64,000 nt of DNA from Marinisporobacter sp. (GCA_025210525.1 JAOARP010000035.1:24028-88027), one strand, 5' to 3'. Numbered from the stretch's first letter, positions 34,917 to 43,723 are shown. Program-made: numbers and translations. Notes: generated from the letters alone by a model not told the origin.

Positions 34917-36008
34917 ATGAAAATTGTAGATATTAAACTTGGACGAATAGTAGTTCCCCTTAAGAAACCTTTTAAGACAGCTTTAAGGACCGTTAATAGT
35001 GTAAATGATGTGATTGTAAAAATTATTACAGATACAGGAAATATAGGTTATGGAGAAGCACCACCAACAGGAGTGATTACAGGAGATACTACAGGAGCTA
35101 TTATAGGAGCTATAGAAGACCATATTAAAAAGCATTTAATAGGGATGGATATAGAAAACTTTGAAGAAATCATGAAGACAGTAGACCAATCATTAGTAAA
35201 AAATACTAGTGCTAAAGCAGCTGTAGATATAGCTCTTTATGATTTGTATGGACAGCTTTATAAAGCGCCTGTGTATAAGTTATTAGGTGGATATAGAAAA
35301 GAAATCATTACAGATATAACCATTAGTGTAAATTCTCCTGAAGAGATGGCAAGGGATAGTATGGAAGCAGTTGGTTTAGGATATAAAACCTTGAAGATAA
35401 AGGTTGGTAAGGATGCTCAGACAGATATTAAAAGGATGAAAGCTATTCGAAAAGCTGTTGGATATGATATAGATCTTAGGATTGATGCTAATCAAGGATG
35501 GACCCCTAAGGAAGCTATATATACTTTAAGAAAAATGGAAGATGCAGGAGTTTGTATTGAGTTTGTGGAACAGCCTGTGCCAGCACATGACTTTGAAGGA
35601 TTAAAGCTTGTAACAGACAATATTTCTATTCCTGTTTTAGCAGATGAGAGTATATTTTCACCTATGGACGCTATGAAGATTATTCAAATGAGAGCAGCAG
35701 ACCTTATTAATATTAAGCTTATGAAAACAGGTGGAATGCATAATGCCCTTAAGATTTGTTCTATTGCTGAAATTTATGGAGTTGAATGTATGATTGGTTG
35801 TATGCTAGAAGCAAAGGTAAGTGTTACTGCAGCAGTACATCTTGCAGCGGCAAAGAGTATTATTACAAAAATAGATTTAGATGGACCCGTATTATGTAAG
35901 GAAGATCCCGTTGATGGAGGAGCTGTTTTTAAAGATAGTAAGATTATATTAACAGATGAGCCTGGATTTGGTTTTAAGAATATTTATGGTGTGACTTATA
36001 TAAATTAG
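34917..36008 (+). CDS. Dipeptide epimerase (L-Ala-D/L-Glu epimerase-like)
   Basis: 363 aa, enolase superfamily, muconate-lactonising/AEE subgroup. Catalytic Lys160 and Lys162 in TLKIKVGKD, metal ligands Asp190 (DANQGW), Glu218 (VEQPVP) and Asp243 (ADES), and the second base Lys267 (NIKLMKTGG). It should racemise one residue of a dipeptide; L-Ala-D-Glu from murein is the classic substrate, but related enzymes use other dipeptides. The LD-carboxypeptidase and M20 genes downstream support murein or dipeptide salvage. The ATG has a strong AGGAGGAGG site. Confidence 0.9.
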   Translation: MKIVDIKLGRIVVPLKKPFKTALRTVNSVNDVIVKIITDTGNIGYGEAPPTGVITGDTTGAIIGAIEDHIKKHLIGMDIENFEEIMKTVDQSLVKNTSAKAAVDIALYDLYGQLYKAPVYKLLGGYRKEIITDITISVNSPEEMARDSMEAVGLGYKTLKIKVGKDAQTDIKRMKAIRKAVGYDIDLRIDANQGWTPKEAIYTLRKMEDAGVCIEFVEQPVPAHDFEGLKLVTDNISIPVLADESIFSPMDAMKIIQMRAADLINIKLMKTGGMHNALKICSIAEIYGVECMIGCMLEAKVSVTAAVHLAAAKSIITKIDLDGPVLCKEDPVDGGAVFKDSKIILTDEPGFGFKNIYGVTYIN

Positions 36009-36058
36009 ATGGCATTAAAATTCCTATGAAAAATAAAATAATAATGGGGGGGATTTTA

Positions 36059-36673
36059 ATGATCAATGTAATTTGGTTAGGCTTTATTGTAATTGGCGTC
36101 ATTGCAGCACTAGTTACTGGAAATGCTCAAGCTGTAACAGATGCTGCATTAGATTATGCAGATGTTGCAGTAGAGTTATCAATCGGTCTTGTAGGGGTTA
36201 TGGCATTATGGCTTGGACTTATGAAGATTGCTGAAGAAGCAGGAATGGTTAGAGCTTTAGGGAATGCTCTAAAGCCAATTATGAAGCGTTTGTTTCCGGA
36301 AATTCCAGAGGACCATCCAGCTATAGGTGCTATTGTCATGAATATGGCTGCAAATATTTTTGGTCTAGGAAATGCAGCAACACCTTTAGGTATTAAAGCA
36401 ATGAAAGAGCTTCAAGAATTAAATGAAGAGAAGGATACAGCTACAAATTCAATGTGTACATTTTTAGCAATCAATACATCATCTGTTACATTAATTGCAT
36501 CTTCTGTAGTTGCATATCGTGCCGCAGCAGGTTCGGCTAATCCTGCTGAAATTATTGGACCAACGATTATTGCTACAGTAGCATCTACAATAGCAGCAAT
36601 TATTGCTGTAAAGCTACTTCAAAGACTACCTATTTTTAATAAAAGTGAAAAGAAAATAGTAGAGAAAAATTAA
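36059..36673 (+). CDS. SpmA/YjiH-like Gate (nucleoside recognition) membrane protein
   Basis: 204 aa, several hydrophobic helices, with the Gate-domain motif NMAANIFGLGNAATPLGIKAMKEL that marks spore maturation protein A and its relatives. The start at 36059 has a run of seven G six bases upstream; an ATG 33 bases earlier lies before it. It is paired with an SpmB-like gene. In sporulation, SpmA/SpmB affect spore core dehydration, but the same pair next to isoaspartyl dipeptidase in enterics (YjiH/YjiG) points to a transport role. The position in a peptide cluster favours the latter here. Confidence 0.85.
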   Translation: MINVIWLGFIVIGVIAALVTGNAQAVTDAALDYADVAVELSIGLVGVMALWLGLMKIAEEAGMVRALGNALKPIMKRLFPEIPEDHPAIGAIVMNMAANIFGLGNAATPLGIKAMKELQELNEEKDTATNSMCTFLAINTSSVTLIASSVVAYRAAAGSANPAEIIGPTIIATVASTIAAIIAVKLLQRLPIFNKSEKKIVEKN

Positions 36674-36688
36674 TGGAGGAGGATGTGT

Positions 36689-37225
36689 ATGTTTGTAAAA
36701 ATTATGGAGACCATTTCAATTTATGCAATACCACTGATTATTTTGATCATACCTCTTTATGGATTTGTTAAAAAAGTAAAAGTTTATGAGGCTTTTACAG
36801 AAGGGGCTAAGGAAGGGTTTAAGACAGGCGTTACAATCATCCCTTATTTAGTTGCTATGTTGGTGGCTATTGGCATTTTTAGAAAGTCAGGAGCTATGGA
36901 TCTTTTGGTAAGTGCCGTTTCACCTATAACGAATTTAATCGGAATGCCAGCAGAGGTTCTTCCTATGGCAATTATGAGACCTCTTTCTGGTGGTGGTGCA
37001 TCTGGTATTATGAATGATTTATTTACAAGCTATGGACCAGATTCATTAATTGGGAGAATGGCTTCTGTTATGAATGGGTCTACAGAAACGACCTTTTATG
37101 TATTAGCTGTTTATTTTGGGGCTGTGGGAATTAAAAAAACAAGGCATGCTTTACCAGCAGGATTGATTGCAGATTTTGTAGGACTTATAACAGCTGTATT
37201 TGTGACAAATTTGATGTTTAATTAA
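36689..37225 (+). CDS. SpmB/YjiG-like Gate membrane protein
   Basis: 178 aa membrane protein, partner of the preceding gene. Shows the SpmB-type pattern FTEGAKEGFKTGVTIIPYLVAM and MRPLSGGGASGIMNDLF, MNGSTETTFYVLAVYFGAVG. The start is ATG 36689, six bases after GGAGGAGG; the ATG at 36683 abuts that site and is not usable. The two proteins probably form one membrane complex. Role: sporulation, or uptake of dipeptides or amino acids for the adjacent enzymes. Confidence 0.85.
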   Translation: MFVKIMETISIYAIPLIILIIPLYGFVKKVKVYEAFTEGAKEGFKTGVTIIPYLVAMLVAIGIFRKSGAMDLLVSAVSPITNLIGMPAEVLPMAIMRPLSGGGASGIMNDLFTSYGPDSLIGRMASVMNGSTETTFYVLAVYFGAVGIKKTRHALPAGLIADFVGLITAVFVTNLMFN

Positions 37226-37246
37226 AGGCATTTGGAGGAATAAAAA

Positions 37247-38155
37247 ATGATGATTCCAAAAGGATTAAATTGTGGGGATACTATCGGGGTAGTTGCTCCA
37301 GCAGGACCTGTGAGTAAGGACCGTGCAGATCATGCAAAAGCTATTTTAGAGGGAATGGGCTTTAAAGTAAAAATGGGTGAGAGCTGCTATTTATCATATG
37401 GTGGATATTTAGCTGGAGAAGATAAAATAAGAGCCAAAGACGTAAATCAAATGTTTAATGATAATAATGTAGATGCAATCATTTGTATTAGGGGAGGATA
37501 TGGCTGCACCCGTATGATGAATCTTCTTGATATAGAGTTGATCAAAAAAAATCCTAAAATATTTGTGGGTTATTCTGATGTAACAGCACTCCATCTACTT
37601 TTCAATCAGAAAGTTCATCTAGCTACATATCATGGACCTATGGTTTCTTCAAATATGTTAGATTTTAATTCATTTACTAAGAAATCATTTTTCTATGTTG
37701 TAAATGAAAAAGAGAATATAGAACTAAAAAATCCACAAGATGATGAAATAAGAGTGATGGTAGAAGGTTTTGCAAAAGGACAATTAGTAGGAGGCAATTT
37801 AGCTTTGATTGCTGCTACTATGGGGACACCCTATGAAATAGAGACAAAAGGGAAAATTCTTTTTATAGAAGATATAGGGGAAAAACCATATAGTATTGAT
37901 AGAATGCTTACACAGCTTGTATTAGCAGGGAAATTAGAAGAGTGTGAAGGTATTATTTTAGGAGACTTTGCTGATTGTGAAGATGATGAAGGTTTTACAT
38001 CATTTGAAGTATTTGAAAATATTATAAAGCCTATTTCTAAGCCTACAATATATAATTTTAGATCAGGTCATTGTGATCCTATGGTAACCTTGCCTTTAGG
38101 AAGAGTTTGTGAATTAGATGCAACTAATAGAAGGGTTACTATAAAAAATTATTAA
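37247..38155 (+). CDS. LD-carboxypeptidase (peptidase S66)
   Basis: 302 aa. Serine peptidase of the LdcA/MccF family: catalytic Ser110 in GYSDVTALH, the IRGGYGCTRMM stretch (81-91), and C-terminal Glu (LFIEDIGEKPY) and His (SGHCDP) that complete the Ser-Glu-His triad. LdcA cleaves the terminal D-Ala from murein tetrapeptides; MccF relatives cut peptide-nucleotide toxins. Context (dipeptide epimerase, M20 amidohydrolase) supports murein peptide recycling. GGAGGAA precedes the ATG; the gene follows the SpmB-like gene after 21 bases. Confidence 0.9.
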   Translation: MMIPKGLNCGDTIGVVAPAGPVSKDRADHAKAILEGMGFKVKMGESCYLSYGGYLAGEDKIRAKDVNQMFNDNNVDAIICIRGGYGCTRMMNLLDIELIKKNPKIFVGYSDVTALHLLFNQKVHLATYHGPMVSSNMLDFNSFTKKSFFYVVNEKENIELKNPQDDEIRVMVEGFAKGQLVGGNLALIAATMGTPYEIETKGKILFIEDIGEKPYSIDRMLTQLVLAGKLEECEGIILGDFADCEDDEGFTSFEVFENIIKPISKPTIYNFRSGHCDPMVTLPLGRVCELDATNRRVTIKNY

Positions 38156-38170
38156 AGATAAAAATTAAAT

Positions 38171-38202
38171 GCGACCATAGTGCTCTTAGGCATAGTGGTC
38201 GC
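38171..38202 (+). repeat. Inverted repeat between LD-carboxypeptidase and M20 genes
   Basis: GCGACCA (38171-38177) and TGGTCGC (38196-38202) form a 7-bp GC-rich stem, extended by AT pairs, around a loop of about 14 bases. There is no T run. It is more GC-rich than its surroundings. RNA processing or a regulator site is possible. Confidence 0.45.
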
Positions 38203-38227
38203 TAAATATTTTAAAGAGGTGATGGAG

Positions 38228-39415
38228 ATGAAACAAATCATGGAAAGGTGTGAAAACATTAAGGCGTGGCTCATTCATATTAGAAGAGATTTTCATCAAT
38301 ATCCAGAATTAGGGATGAATGAGTTGAGGACTTCGAAGAAAATATGTGAATACCTTGATGAAATGAATATTCCATATAAGAATAATGTTGCGAATACGGG
38401 TGTAGTTGGATTTATCCAGGGAAAATATGATGGACCCACTATTGCTTTAAGAGGGGATATGGATGCTTTACCTATTCAAGACGCTAAAGACGTATCCTAT
38501 AAATCGAAGAATGATGGTATTATGCATGCATGTGGGCATGATGCCCATACAACTATTCTTTTAGGAGCGGGAAAGCTTTTAAATGAAATGAAAGACAAAA
38601 TTCATGGAAATATAAAGCTACTTTTTCAGCCAGCAGAAGAAACGGTTGGTGGGGCAAAGATTATGATCGAAGAAGGAGTACTTAAAAATCCAGAGGTTGA
38701 TGCTATATTTGGGCTTCATGTAGATGCAGGTTTGGATACTGGAAAAATAGGCATAAAATATAATCAAATGAATGCAGCTTCTAATATGATTGAAATTCAC
38801 ATATATGGAAAAGCAGCCCATGGGGCATATCCACATGATGGTGTAGATAGTATACTTATTGCTTCCCATGTAGTTGTTGCTCTTCAGTCTATTGTATCTA
38901 GAAATGTAGCTCCAATAGATTCATCTGTTGTTACAATTGGAAAAATAATAGGGGGAACCCAAGGGAATATTATTGCGGATCATGTTACTCTTGTTGGTAC
39001 TGTTAGAAATATCAATGAAGCTACAAGAAAAGAAGTCATGAAGAAAATCGAGGATATTGTAAAAACCATGCCTAAGGCTTTAGGCGGAAGAGGGGAACTT
39101 ATTAACATTGAAGGGTATAGGACACTTGTAAATGATAAGAGAATGGTTGAGATAGTAGTAAACTCTGGAAAGAACCTTTTAGGAGAAGATAAGTTATATT
39201 TTATAGAAGAAATTTCTTTGGGGGTAGAGGATTTTGCTTATTTTACAGCAGAGAAACCTAGTGCTTTTTTTAGGTTAGGATGCAAAAACCTAGAAAAAGG
39301 AATGCAGAGAAAGCATCATCATCCTTTATTTGATATAGATGAGGATTGTCTTCCTATTGGTGTGGCAATGCAGGTAAGTAATGTGTTAGAAGCATTAAAA
39401 TATTTCATAAAATGA
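38228..39415 (+). CDS. M20 family amidohydrolase (aminoacylase/hippurate hydrolase type)
   Basis: 395 aa zinc metallohydrolase. Family motifs: RRDFHQYPELGMNE, GDMDALPI, HACGHDAHTT, PAEETVGGAKIMIEEG and the C-terminal HHPLFDIDEDCL. Such enzymes cut N-acyl or peptide bonds of small compounds (N-acetyl-amino acids, hippurate, gamma-glutamyl or D-amino dipeptides). AGAGGTG lies about seven bases before ATG 38228; the frame is open 48 bases further upstream but that part runs into the inverted repeat. It follows the LD-carboxypeptidase and is probably part of the same pathway. Confidence 0.9.
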   Translation: MKQIMERCENIKAWLIHIRRDFHQYPELGMNELRTSKKICEYLDEMNIPYKNNVANTGVVGFIQGKYDGPTIALRGDMDALPIQDAKDVSYKSKNDGIMHACGHDAHTTILLGAGKLLNEMKDKIHGNIKLLFQPAEETVGGAKIMIEEGVLKNPEVDAIFGLHVDAGLDTGKIGIKYNQMNAASNMIEIHIYGKAAHGAYPHDGVDSILIASHVVVALQSIVSRNVAPIDSSVVTIGKIIGGTQGNIIADHVTLVGTVRNINEATRKEVMKKIEDIVKTMPKALGGRGELINIEGYRTLVNDKRMVEIVVNSGKNLLGEDKLYFIEEISLGVEDFAYFTAEKPSAFFRLGCKNLEKGMQRKHHHPLFDIDEDCLPIGVAMQVSNVLEALKYFIK

Positions 39416-39494
39416 TGTTTATATGATAAGATATAGGATAAATAATACAACAAATAAAAAAGATACGTAGAAGTATTTTGTTAGGAGGTAGCAT

Positions 39495-40283
39495 ATGAAA
39501 ATAGGATATGCAGCATCTAGTGGAGAAATAGATATATTTGATACGCTAAAATACACGAAAGAGAATGGTTTTGATTGTGTTGAACTTAATGTAAATATGC
39601 CTATTTTCTTCCCAGAAAAATTTACAAAGGAAGAAAGAGAAGAAATCAAAAAATATAAAGAAGAAAATCATATAGCTATTACGTTACATGCTCCTGAGGA
39701 TATTACTCTATTGCAGCTTCAAGAAGGAATAAGAAAAGCTACAATAGATAGATTTAAAGAAGTGATAGACTTTGGTTATGATATAGGGGCTAGTAGAATG
39801 ACTATGCATATAGGAAGTGCAGTATGCTTTACTCTTACAGATCGGAAATCTTATTTAGATGAATTTTATTGTGAAGAATATAAAAAGGTACTTAAAGAGA
39901 GTCTAATAGAGTTAAGTAATTATGCTCAAGGTAAGATTTACTTATGCATTGAAAATTCAGGAAGATTTCCAGAAAAAATTGTACAAGAGACGTTAAGAGA
40001 ACTTTTAGGGAAAGAAAATTTATATTTAACTTGGGACATTGGACATAGCTATACCAATCAATATAATGAAGTAGATTTTTTCTTGAAAAATGAAGAATAT
40101 ATAAAGACTTGTCATTTACATGATCATAACGGGAAAAGTGATCATCAGATTATAGGTAGTGGGAATGTAGATTTTAACTATCATATAGAAAAGATGAAAG
40201 GGTTGGATGTATATTATATTATTGAAGTAAGACCTAGAGAAAATGCAGTAAAATCTTTAGAAAAATTAAAGAAAATATTATAA
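39495..40283 (+). CDS. TIM-barrel sugar isomerase/endonuclease IV-like protein
   Basis: 262 aa AP-endonuclease-2/sugar phosphate isomerase superfamily protein. N-terminal MKIGYAASSG, metal-site candidates in LTLHAPED, MHIGSAV, LCIENSG, TWDIGHSYTN and CHLHDHNGKSDHQIIGSG. The superfamily includes xylose isomerase-like enzymes and endonuclease IV; small single-domain members have varied or unknown roles. TTAGGAGG precedes the ATG. It ends the peptide-salvage cluster; a terminator follows. Confidence 0.8.
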   Translation: MKIGYAASSGEIDIFDTLKYTKENGFDCVELNVNMPIFFPEKFTKEEREEIKKYKEENHIAITLHAPEDITLLQLQEGIRKATIDRFKEVIDFGYDIGASRMTMHIGSAVCFTLTDRKSYLDEFYCEEYKKVLKESLIELSNYAQGKIYLCIENSGRFPEKIVQETLRELLGKENLYLTWDIGHSYTNQYNEVDFFLKNEEYIKTCHLHDHNGKSDHQIIGSGNVDFNYHIEKMKGLDVYYIIEVRPRENAVKSLEKLKKIL

Positions 40284-40297
40284 ATATATACGAAGCG

Positions 40298-40339
40298 CCA
40301 TGAATTCAGGTAAAAAAAGCCTGAAATTCATGGTTTTTT
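40298..40339 (+). terminator. Terminator of the peptide cluster
   Basis: CCATGAATT-CAGG pairs with CCTGAAATTCATGG (one bulge) around a 9-base A-rich loop, then six T. Confidence 0.85.
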
Positions 40340-40372
40340 GTATTGTAGTATTTTTTATAAGGATAGCAACAG

Positions 40373-40421
40373 TACAATTTGAAATTGTAGTGTTGACACG
40401 GTACAATTATTATGCAATAAT
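40373..40421 (+). promoter_or_regulatory. Promoter with overlapping inverted repeat
   Basis: TTGACA (40393-40398) and AATAAT (40416-40421) are 17 bases apart. Immediately upstream is TACAATTT-G-AAATTGTA (40373-40389), a perfect odd palindrome, and its left half GTACAATT recurs in the spacer (40401-40408). This looks like a regulator site for the ECF S-component gene. Confidence 0.6.
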
Positions 40422-40486
40422 ATGATTGTAGTGATCGTGTAATATTTTAACAAAATTGGATATGAAGGATGAAAGGAGAGAATAGA

Positions 40487-41017
40487 ATGAGAAATAATGC
40501 TTGGACAACAAGAAGAATGGTACTTTTAGGATTGTTTATAGCTGTGAATATGGCAGCTACTTATATCCATATTCCTGTAGGGCCTAGTATGATGCATCTA
40601 GGAACAACGACTCTTTTTATAACGGCACTCATTTTAAATCCAACGGATGCAGCTATAGCTGCAGGTGGTGGCATGTTTTTGTTTGATATTTTCGGAGGAT
40701 ATTTTAGCTATGCACCATTTACTTTAATCATTAAGGGTTTAATGGCATATGTTGTAGCTAAAATCGTTCAAAGTAAAGACTACAAGGGGATCAATATCAA
40801 GATCAATTTCTTAGGATATGTAGTAGGAGGAATTATTTCCTTAGTAGGGTATTATCTAACGAATGTATACTTTAGTGGGAATTTCATAGCACCTGTTGCT
40901 AAAATACCAGGATCATTGCTTACTACGGGTGTAGGATTATTCATTGCATTACCTATAGGAATACAAGTAAAAAAAGCTTTTATGAAGGTAGATAAGGAAG
41001 CGTATAATGTAAAATAA
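40487..41017 (+). CDS. ECF transporter S component
   Basis: 176 aa, about six helices; substrate-binding subunit of an energy-coupling-factor vitamin/micronutrient importer (ECF-ribofla_trS-like group). Visible hydrophobic pattern with TRRMVLLGLFIAVNMAATYIHI read near residues 6-27 and the LGTTTLFITALILNP and AGGGMFLFDIFGGYFSYAPFTLIIKG stretches. The start ATG 40487 has GAAAGGAGAG upstream; an ATG 18 bases earlier lies before that site. No ECF ATPase or T component is nearby, so it likely shares a module encoded elsewhere. Substrate unknown. Confidence 0.83.
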   Translation: MRNNAWTTRRMVLLGLFIAVNMAATYIHIPVGPSMMHLGTTTLFITALILNPTDAAIAAGGGMFLFDIFGGYFSYAPFTLIIKGLMAYVVAKIVQSKDYKGINIKINFLGYVVGGIISLVGYYLTNVYFSGNFIAPVAKIPGSLLTTGVGLFIALPIGIQVKKAFMKVDKEAYNVK

Positions 41018-41059
41018 AGAAAATCCCAAAGAGATTTTAATCTCCTTGGGGTTTTCTTT
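41016..41059. terminator. Bidirectional terminator
   Basis: AAAGAAAATCCCAAAGAGAT pairs with TCTCCTTGGGGTTTTCTTT around a short loop. Serves the converging S-component and DUF401 genes. Confidence 0.82.
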
Positions 41060-41060
41060 A

Positions 41061-42317
41061 CTATTTAAAAATATTCAGGATATAGATAAGGATCATTACT
41101 AAATAAGTAAGTGGTAATATATACATATAGTTTTTATATAACTCTTTTATTTTCACTCCAAAATATTCGAGGGTTAATACCTGACACATATGAAGGGGTG
41201 AAATATAGTAAAACATAAATGCACTTGTATAGATAAACATAGCATATAAAAGCTTTGTATGGTAGTCAGGGGCTAAAGGTAAAATCATTGGATAAAGTAT
41301 AGCTATTCCTGGTTGTGTATTTGCTAGTGGGAAGGAGATGATACCTCCTGCTATTATAATTAATAGCTCTAAAGGAATTCCTTTATCTAACAAGCTATTG
41401 AGAAATATATATATTTCATCCATATCATTTACAACATTTTTAAACACCATGATCCCTAAGATGGCAATAACCATAGAGGGCTTAATTCCTTTATAGATAG
41501 TTTTTAAGATTGGTTCTTTTAAATCATATTTTTCCTCTTTTTTCTTATCCTGTAAGTTAATGATGATGCTTAGGAGAATCCCGAATACGAGGGAAATATA
41601 AAAAGGAAATTTGAAAACAATGACACCTAAAATACTTATAAGAATTGGAGAAGCATAGAAAAAGAAATCAAAAACAGTTTTTAAATAGGATTTTGCATCT
41701 AGCTTTTCAATATTTGGATCATTGCACCTTCTAAGGTAAAAGAAATACCCAAATAAATACATCCCTATAGCAATAGGAAATTGAAGCTTGATAAAATCCC
41801 ATAGATTGAAATCTCCTATTTGTGATGCTAATAGGATTGTAGGAGATAAAGGAAATACAAAGTAGAGGGCGTGTCGAAAAACAAGATTGATAGCACATCT
41901 TTTATCCTTTGAAATATCTAACCTTTTTCCTAAACTATCTACAACAGGACAAGACATTAAAGCTCCACCAGTGACCAAAAGAGTACCAATGATAGCAGGC
42001 GCAATAAGAATGGTTGATTTTGCACTTCTTAGCATTTTTTCTAAGGAAATAATCATTCTATCTAAAATTAAGTATTGATCCATTAAATATCCAAGAATTG
42101 TGATCATTCCTATAGTAATAGCTAGTGTAATAGTTGTAGATTCAGAAAAGGTTTTTAAAAATATTTCTAATAAATCAGAAACATTTCTTTTATTTAAAAG
42201 GGCTAAAAGTATGGCTCCGATCATTAGAGAGAATCCCATATTTACTTTTTTACTTACTAAAAATAACGTAATACCCATTGAAATTATTAAAGTTACTAAA
42301 ATCATCTTCATCACCAT
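41061..42317 (-). CDS. DUF401 family membrane permease
   Basis: 418 aa, about ten hydrophobic helices. Matches DUF401 through TITLAITIGMITILGYLMDQ read at 61-80, LLVTGGALMSCPVVDSLG, FRHALYFVFPLSPT and FPLANTQPGIAILYPMILPLAP. The family resembles gluconate/anion permeases; no substrate is proven. The exact start is open: three in-frame ATG codons (42317, 42311, 42305) lie close together and none has a good ribosome site. It appears to be a single gene. Confidence 0.82.
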   Translation of the reverse strand: MVMKMILVTLIISMGITLFLVSKKVNMGFSLMIGAILLALLNKRNVSDLLEIFLKTFSESTTITLAITIGMITILGYLMDQYLILDRMIISLEKMLRSAKSTILIAPAIIGTLLVTGGALMSCPVVDSLGKRLDISKDKRCAINLVFRHALYFVFPLSPTILLASQIGDFNLWDFIKLQFPIAIGMYLFGYFFYLRRCNDPNIEKLDAKSYLKTVFDFFFYASPILISILGVIVFKFPFYISLVFGILLSIIINLQDKKKEEKYDLKEPILKTIYKGIKPSMVIAILGIMVFKNVVNDMDEIYIFLNSLLDKGIPLELLIIIAGGIISFPLANTQPGIAILYPMILPLAPDYHTKLLYAMFIYTSAFMFYYISPLHMCQVLTLEYFGVKIKELYKNYMYILPLTYLVMILIYILNIFK

Positions 42318-42556
42318 TTCTATTTTATTTAATCATATCTTAATCATTATACCTTATGCAGTGGAGGATAGACTAGTAGAAGAAAATAATTAATTTGAAA
42401 AAATAGAAATCATTGAGATTGAAGGGGACTTTGCATTATAATAGAATAGATGACAAAAAAGATTTTTTTTTGCAGAGAGTATTGACAAATTTTGATAAGA
42501 TTTGCTACCTTGTAATAGTGACTATTTTTAGTGGACAAAAATAAGGAGGAATTAAG

Positions 42557-43147
42557 TTGCTCCAAGAAAAAGTATTGTATTTGATTTCTATTTATGGATA
42601 TATAGGTATATTTTTAGCGTTAGTATTTGGGATCATAGGACTTCCTATACCTGATGAAGTATTATTAACCTTTGCAGGTTTTTTAGTTACCCAGGGGAAA
42701 ATGGACTTTCTTGGGGTAGTTGGTATTGCTTTTATAGGAAGTATTATAGGTGTATCTGTTAGCTACACCATAGGATATTGTTTGGGATGGCCGTTTCTAA
42801 AAAAATATGGAAAATATTTGCACATTAATGAAAGATCTTTTTATAAGACTGAAAAATGGTTTGATAAATATGGGAAATATGCTATTATCATAGGTTACTT
42901 TATTCCAGGGGTTCGTCAGTTAAATGCTTATTATGCAGGGATTACGAAGAGACCTTATATGAGGTTTGCTTTTTATGCCAATATAGGAGGATTTCTTTGG
43001 GTTACTTCATTTGTTGCTCTTGGAGTTTTTGTAGGTGAAAAATGGAAGATTTGGGTAGAAAAATTTCACACAGTGGCTATAGCTAGCTTAGTGATTGGCT
43101 GTATTAGTATAGGAATATATTATATTATAAAAAAGAGAAATAAATAA
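42557..43147 (+). CDS. DedA family membrane protein
   Basis: 196 aa. DedA/SNARE-associated family: FGIIGLPIPDEVLLTFAGFLV near the N-terminus, GYCLGWPFLKKYGKYL, and the GYFIPGVRQLNAYYAGI stretch with the conserved Arg. Recent work shows that members flip lipid carriers such as undecaprenyl phosphate or phosphatidylethanolamine. The start is TTG: AAGGAGG lies seven bases upstream and no ATG is available. Followed by a terminator. Confidence 0.88.
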   Translation: MLQEKVLYLISIYGYIGIFLALVFGIIGLPIPDEVLLTFAGFLVTQGKMDFLGVVGIAFIGSIIGVSVSYTIGYCLGWPFLKKYGKYLHINERSFYKTEKWFDKYGKYAIIIGYFIPGVRQLNAYYAGITKRPYMRFAFYANIGGFLWVTSFVALGVFVGEKWKIWVEKFHTVAIASLVIGCISIGIYYIIKKRNK

Positions 43148-43184
43148 TTATGAGATCATGCGATATAAAAAAGTTTTTATTTTG

Positions 43185-43213
43185 AAGAATCCTTTATTAT
43201 GAGGATTCTTTTT
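43185..43213 (+). terminator. Intrinsic terminator
   Basis: AAGAATCC pairs with GGATTCTT around a 10-base loop, then TTTTG. Ends the dedA-type gene and shows that the next small gene starts further down than its longest open frame. Confidence 0.8.
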
Positions 43214-43300
43214 GTTTGTTTATTGGGAAATAATGAGAAAAACTGTAAAATGATAATAAATATTTGGAACCTCAAAATAAGGAAGGTAGGTGTTATAAGT

Positions 43301-43489
43301 ATGATGAAAGAAGATGTTTCTTCTCAATTTTATACAGAAGTAGCTGGATATATAAGAAAAATAGAAACTAGATTAAAAGATGTAGATAGTGATAACTTAT
43401 TAGATGAAAAAGATTTGGAAGCGATTAAAGAAATCTATAATAGGATTAATCATATTTTCAAATATCGGGTGAAAATTTTAGCGGAGTAG
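43301..43489 (+). CDS. Small hypothetical protein, 62-63 aa
   Basis: Helical acidic protein of 62 or 63 aa (ATG at 43301 or 43304), preceded by GGAAGGTAGG about ten bases upstream. The frame is open back to 43199 but that part covers the terminator. The sequence (YTEVAGYIRKIETRLKDVDS, then a second helix) has the size and two-helix look of Spo0E-like regulators, but the Spo0E signature is not clear, so no function is assigned. Confidence 0.6.
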   Translation: MMKEDVSSQFYTEVAGYIRKIETRLKDVDSDNLLDEKDLEAIKEIYNRINHIFKYRVKILAE

Positions 43490-43600
43490 TTCATATTTTT
43501 GCCAAAAGTTGAACATTGCAGAAATGTGTTATAGTATAATATAAATAACTTGTTTTTTAAGTTGAATGAACTAGTGTGAGGAAGCATAATTCTAAAAAAG

Positions 43601-43723
43601 ATGTTCAAAAGTCAAAAGGGCAAAATTTTACAAGTAATAGAACAAATAGCAGATAAAATGAAGATGATTTCAGATTCTTCTATGCAGCAATCTGAAATAG
43701 CGGAAGAATTTAAAGTTGAATAG
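43601..43723 (+). pseudogene. Possible 40-aa ORF or chemoreceptor remnant
   Basis: A 40-codon frame (MFKSQKGKILQVIEQIADKM..., ending KISDSS-like MISDSSMQQSEIAEEF) resembles the helical tail of methyl-accepting proteins in its Ile/Gln/Ser/Glu pattern. Its ribosome site is weak and it is far shorter than any chemoreceptor. It lies in the 315-base gap before the DUF1904 gene. A decayed fragment is the most likely reading; a TATAAT at about 43536 could serve either it or the next gene. Confidence 0.3.
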
